Assembly: GCA_004556565.1 (NCBI GenBank)
Contig: SFGN01000001.1
Coordinates: 1 to 64,000, forward strand
Source of the DNA: Lachnospiraceae bacterium
GTDB lineage: Bacteria > Bacillota_A > Clostridia > Lachnospirales > Lachnospiraceae
DNA length: 64,000 nucleotides
Direction: 5' to 3'
The position numbers and the translations under genes were made by a program. The notes beneath the pieces are model-generated. The model saw only the letters and a program-made list of their open reading frames with translations. It did no database searches and was not told where the DNA came from. Positions 62,490-64,000 of this stretch are shown here, piece by piece. Positions within the stretch are counted from its first letter, which is position 1. Each line of letters opens with the position of its first letter.

Positions 62490-64000
62490 TCAATTGTCAT
62501 CCAGCTTCAGCACACTCATAAATGCTTTCTGCGGTATTTCTACGTTGCCGATCTGACGCATCCGCTTCTTTCCTTCTTTTTGCTTTTCTAGCAGCTTTTT
62601 CTTACGTGAAATATCACCGCCGTAGCATTTCGCCAGAACGTCCTTACGCATCGCTTTTACTGTTTCTCTTGCAATAATCTTACTTCCGATCGCCGCCTGA
62701 ATCGGAATTTCAAACAGATGCCTCGGAATTTCTTCTTTCAGTTTTTCACACATCTTCCTTCCCCGCTCATAGGCTGTCGAGCTGTGTACGATAAATGACA
62801 GTGCATCGACTTCTTCCCTGTTGATCAGGATGTCCAGCTTGACAAGATCTGACTGTTCATAGCCAAGCATCTCATAATCAAAGGATGCATACCCCCTGGA
62901 ACGGGATTTCAACGCATCGAAGAAATCATAAATAATCTCGTTAAGCGGCAGATGATAATGAAGAACGGCACGTTTTTCTTCAATATATTCCATTCCCTGG
63001 TACATACCGCGGCGTTCCTGACACAAGTCCATGATCGCACCGATAAATTCCGAAGTCACCATGATCTCGGCCTTTACAATCGGCTCTTCCATATAGTCAA
63101 TCTCGGCCGGATCGGGCAGATTTGTCGGGTTGGTAAGGTCGATCACTTCACCGTCCGTCTTGTGGACTTTATAAATTACACTCGGGGCTGTTGTCACCAG
63201 ATCAAGATTGTATTCCCTTTCCAGCCTTTCCTGGACGATTTCCAGATGGAGAAGTCCGAGGAAACCACAGCGGAAACCAAATCCAAGTGCAACAGATGTC
63301 TCCGGCTCAAACTGAAGTGCCGCATCATTTAATTGCAGCTTTTCCAACGCATCCCGCAGATCCGGATATTTTGCCCCATCTGCCGGGTACATACCGCAAT
63401 AAACCATCGGATTTACTTTTTTATATCCCGGAAGCGGCTCGGCGCATGGATTCAGTGCATTGGTGATAGTATCTCCCACGCGGGTGTCTTTTACATTTTT
63501 CAGACTTGCCGTCAGATAACCAACCATTCCGGCACTCAGTTCTTCACACGGGATGAACTGCCCGGCACCAAAATATCCGACTTCCACGACTTCTGCCTTT
63601 GCCCCGGTAGCCATCATTAGAATCGGAGTCCCTTTCCGCACTCTTCCTTCCTTGATTCGGCAGAATACGATAACTCCGCGGTAGGAATCATAGACAGAAT
63701 CGAAAATCAATGCCTGCAGAGGCGCTTCCGGATCACCGTCCGGACCCGGTATCTGTTTTACGATCTGCTCCAGCACATCCTCAACATTAAGCCCTGTTTT
63801 TGCCGAAATCAGCGGAGCATCCTCCGTATCCAGTCCGATAATATCTTCGATTTCCTCTTTCACACGTTCCGGCTCGGCACTTGGCAGATCGATCTTATTA
63901 ATGACCGGCAGAATATCAAGGTCATGATCCAGTGCAAGATAAACATTGGCCAGTGTCTGCGCTTCCACACCCTGTGCCGCATCCACAACCAGTATCGCGC
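62490..64000 (-). CDS. lepA: Elongation factor 4 (LepA), 5' end outside the window
   Basis: LepA is a ribosome-bound translational GTPase that back-translocates or helps assemble ribosomes. About 500 C-terminal residues are present. The visible start is within the G domain (AILVVDAAQGVEAQT and PVINKIDLPSAEPE with the NKxD motif), followed by domain II, VALGFGFRCGFLGLLHLEIVQERLEREY, and the LepA-specific C-terminus KKLLEKQKEGKKRMRQIGNVEIPQKAFMSVLK. The P-loop and start lie beyond position 64000. Upstream of hemW in the same direction. Confidence 0.97.
   Translation of the reverse strand, partial: AILVVDAAQGVEAQTLANVYLALDHDLDILPVINKIDLPSAEPERVKEEIEDIIGLDTEDAPLISAKTGLNVEDVLEQIVKQIPGPDGDPEAPLQALIFDSVYDSYRGVIVFCRIKEGRVRKGTPILMMATGAKAEVVEVGYFGAGQFIPCEELSAGMVGYLTASLKNVKDTRVGDTITNALNPCAEPLPGYKKVNPMVYCGMYPADGAKYPDLRDALEKLQLNDAALQFEPETSVALGFGFRCGFLGLLHLEIVQERLEREYNLDLVTTAPSVIYKVHKTDGEVIDLTNPTNLPDPAEIDYMEEPIVKAEIMVTSEFIGAIMDLCQERRGMYQGMEYIEEKRAVLHYHLPLNEIIYDFFDALKSRSRGYASFDYEMLGYEQSDLVKLDILINREEVDALSFIVHSSTAYERGRKMCEKLKEEIPRHLFEIPIQAAIGSKIIARETVKAMRKDVLAKCYGGDISRKKKLLEKQKEGKKRMRQIGNVEIPQKAFMSVLKLDDN

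Noticed and set aside
1..64000. CRISPR array, prophage, complete insertion sequence, tRNA or rRNA gene
   Set aside because: No regularly spaced repeats, phage genes, transposase frames or recognisable tRNA/rRNA sequence were seen on reading both strands; an automated tRNA scan could not be run.

Overview
The window reads as ordinary chromosome of a low-to-mid GC anaerobic Firmicute, most likely a Lachnospiraceae member (Blautia/Dorea/Mediterraneibacter-like). This is inferred from PolC-type DNA polymerase III, a class II (Gram-positive) galT, the HrcA/CIRCE heat-shock operon, DUF4364, DUF1385, the TIGR03915/TIGR03916 pair and a giant 2-hydroxyacyl-CoA dehydratase activase-like protein. No rRNA, tRNA, prophage, complete insertion sequence or CRISPR array was recognised. 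Promoters are consistently sigma-A type with 17-bp spacers.

Layout. 1-9.2 kb: a Lit-like membrane protein divergent from a LysR regulator, pyruvate kinase, a catalytically dead rhomboid with a zinc-binding tail, and a 1416-residue activase behind a long structured leader. 9.2-17.2 kb (mostly minus strand): GreA-like factor with a DinG/Rad3 helicase carrying a nuclease-like N-terminus, a decayed two-component system, an SPFH-NfeD pair, and a radical-SAM DNA repair pair with an SOS-type promoter. 17.4-25.7 kb: cold-shock protein, glyA, polC, ispG and a small membrane-anchored protein. 25.9-34.3 kb: a minus-strand run of a COG2426 membrane protein, hisC, an aminotransferase, DUF2156, prfA, prmC, DUF1385, rpmE and rho.

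34.6-42.5 kb: TIGR01212 radical SAM plus DUF4364, rarA with a polysaccharide deacetylase, a MATE exporter, and the Leloir pair galK-galT. 42.6-52 kb: a lipoprotein with a membrane protein, an atypical membrane Ser/Thr kinase divergent from an HTH protein, a flavin reductase-like protein, a CBS-type Mn pyrophosphatase, an S1-domain protein, a phosphoesterase and a cytosolic ParB-like/BMP fusion. 52-64 kb: a CsoR/FrmR-type repressor, iron alcohol dehydrogenase and FeoB-associated mini-protein; Mrp after hrcA-grpE-dnaK-dnaJ; a split chromate transporter; hemW; and lepA, cut by the window end.

The most distinctive sequence-level observations are three MITE-like elements with clear target duplications. 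Two belong to one family (GTAAC termini, 8-bp duplications) and the third interrupts a sensor kinase whose frame is restored by removing the element on paper. Others are two LexA-like boxes flanking the promoter of the radical-SAM repair pair, whose first protein ends in a sliding-clamp-binding motif; an operator-like palindrome placed exactly in the promoter spacer of a CsoR-family gene; and two structured leaders of unknown identity (4424-4711 and about 48259-48406).
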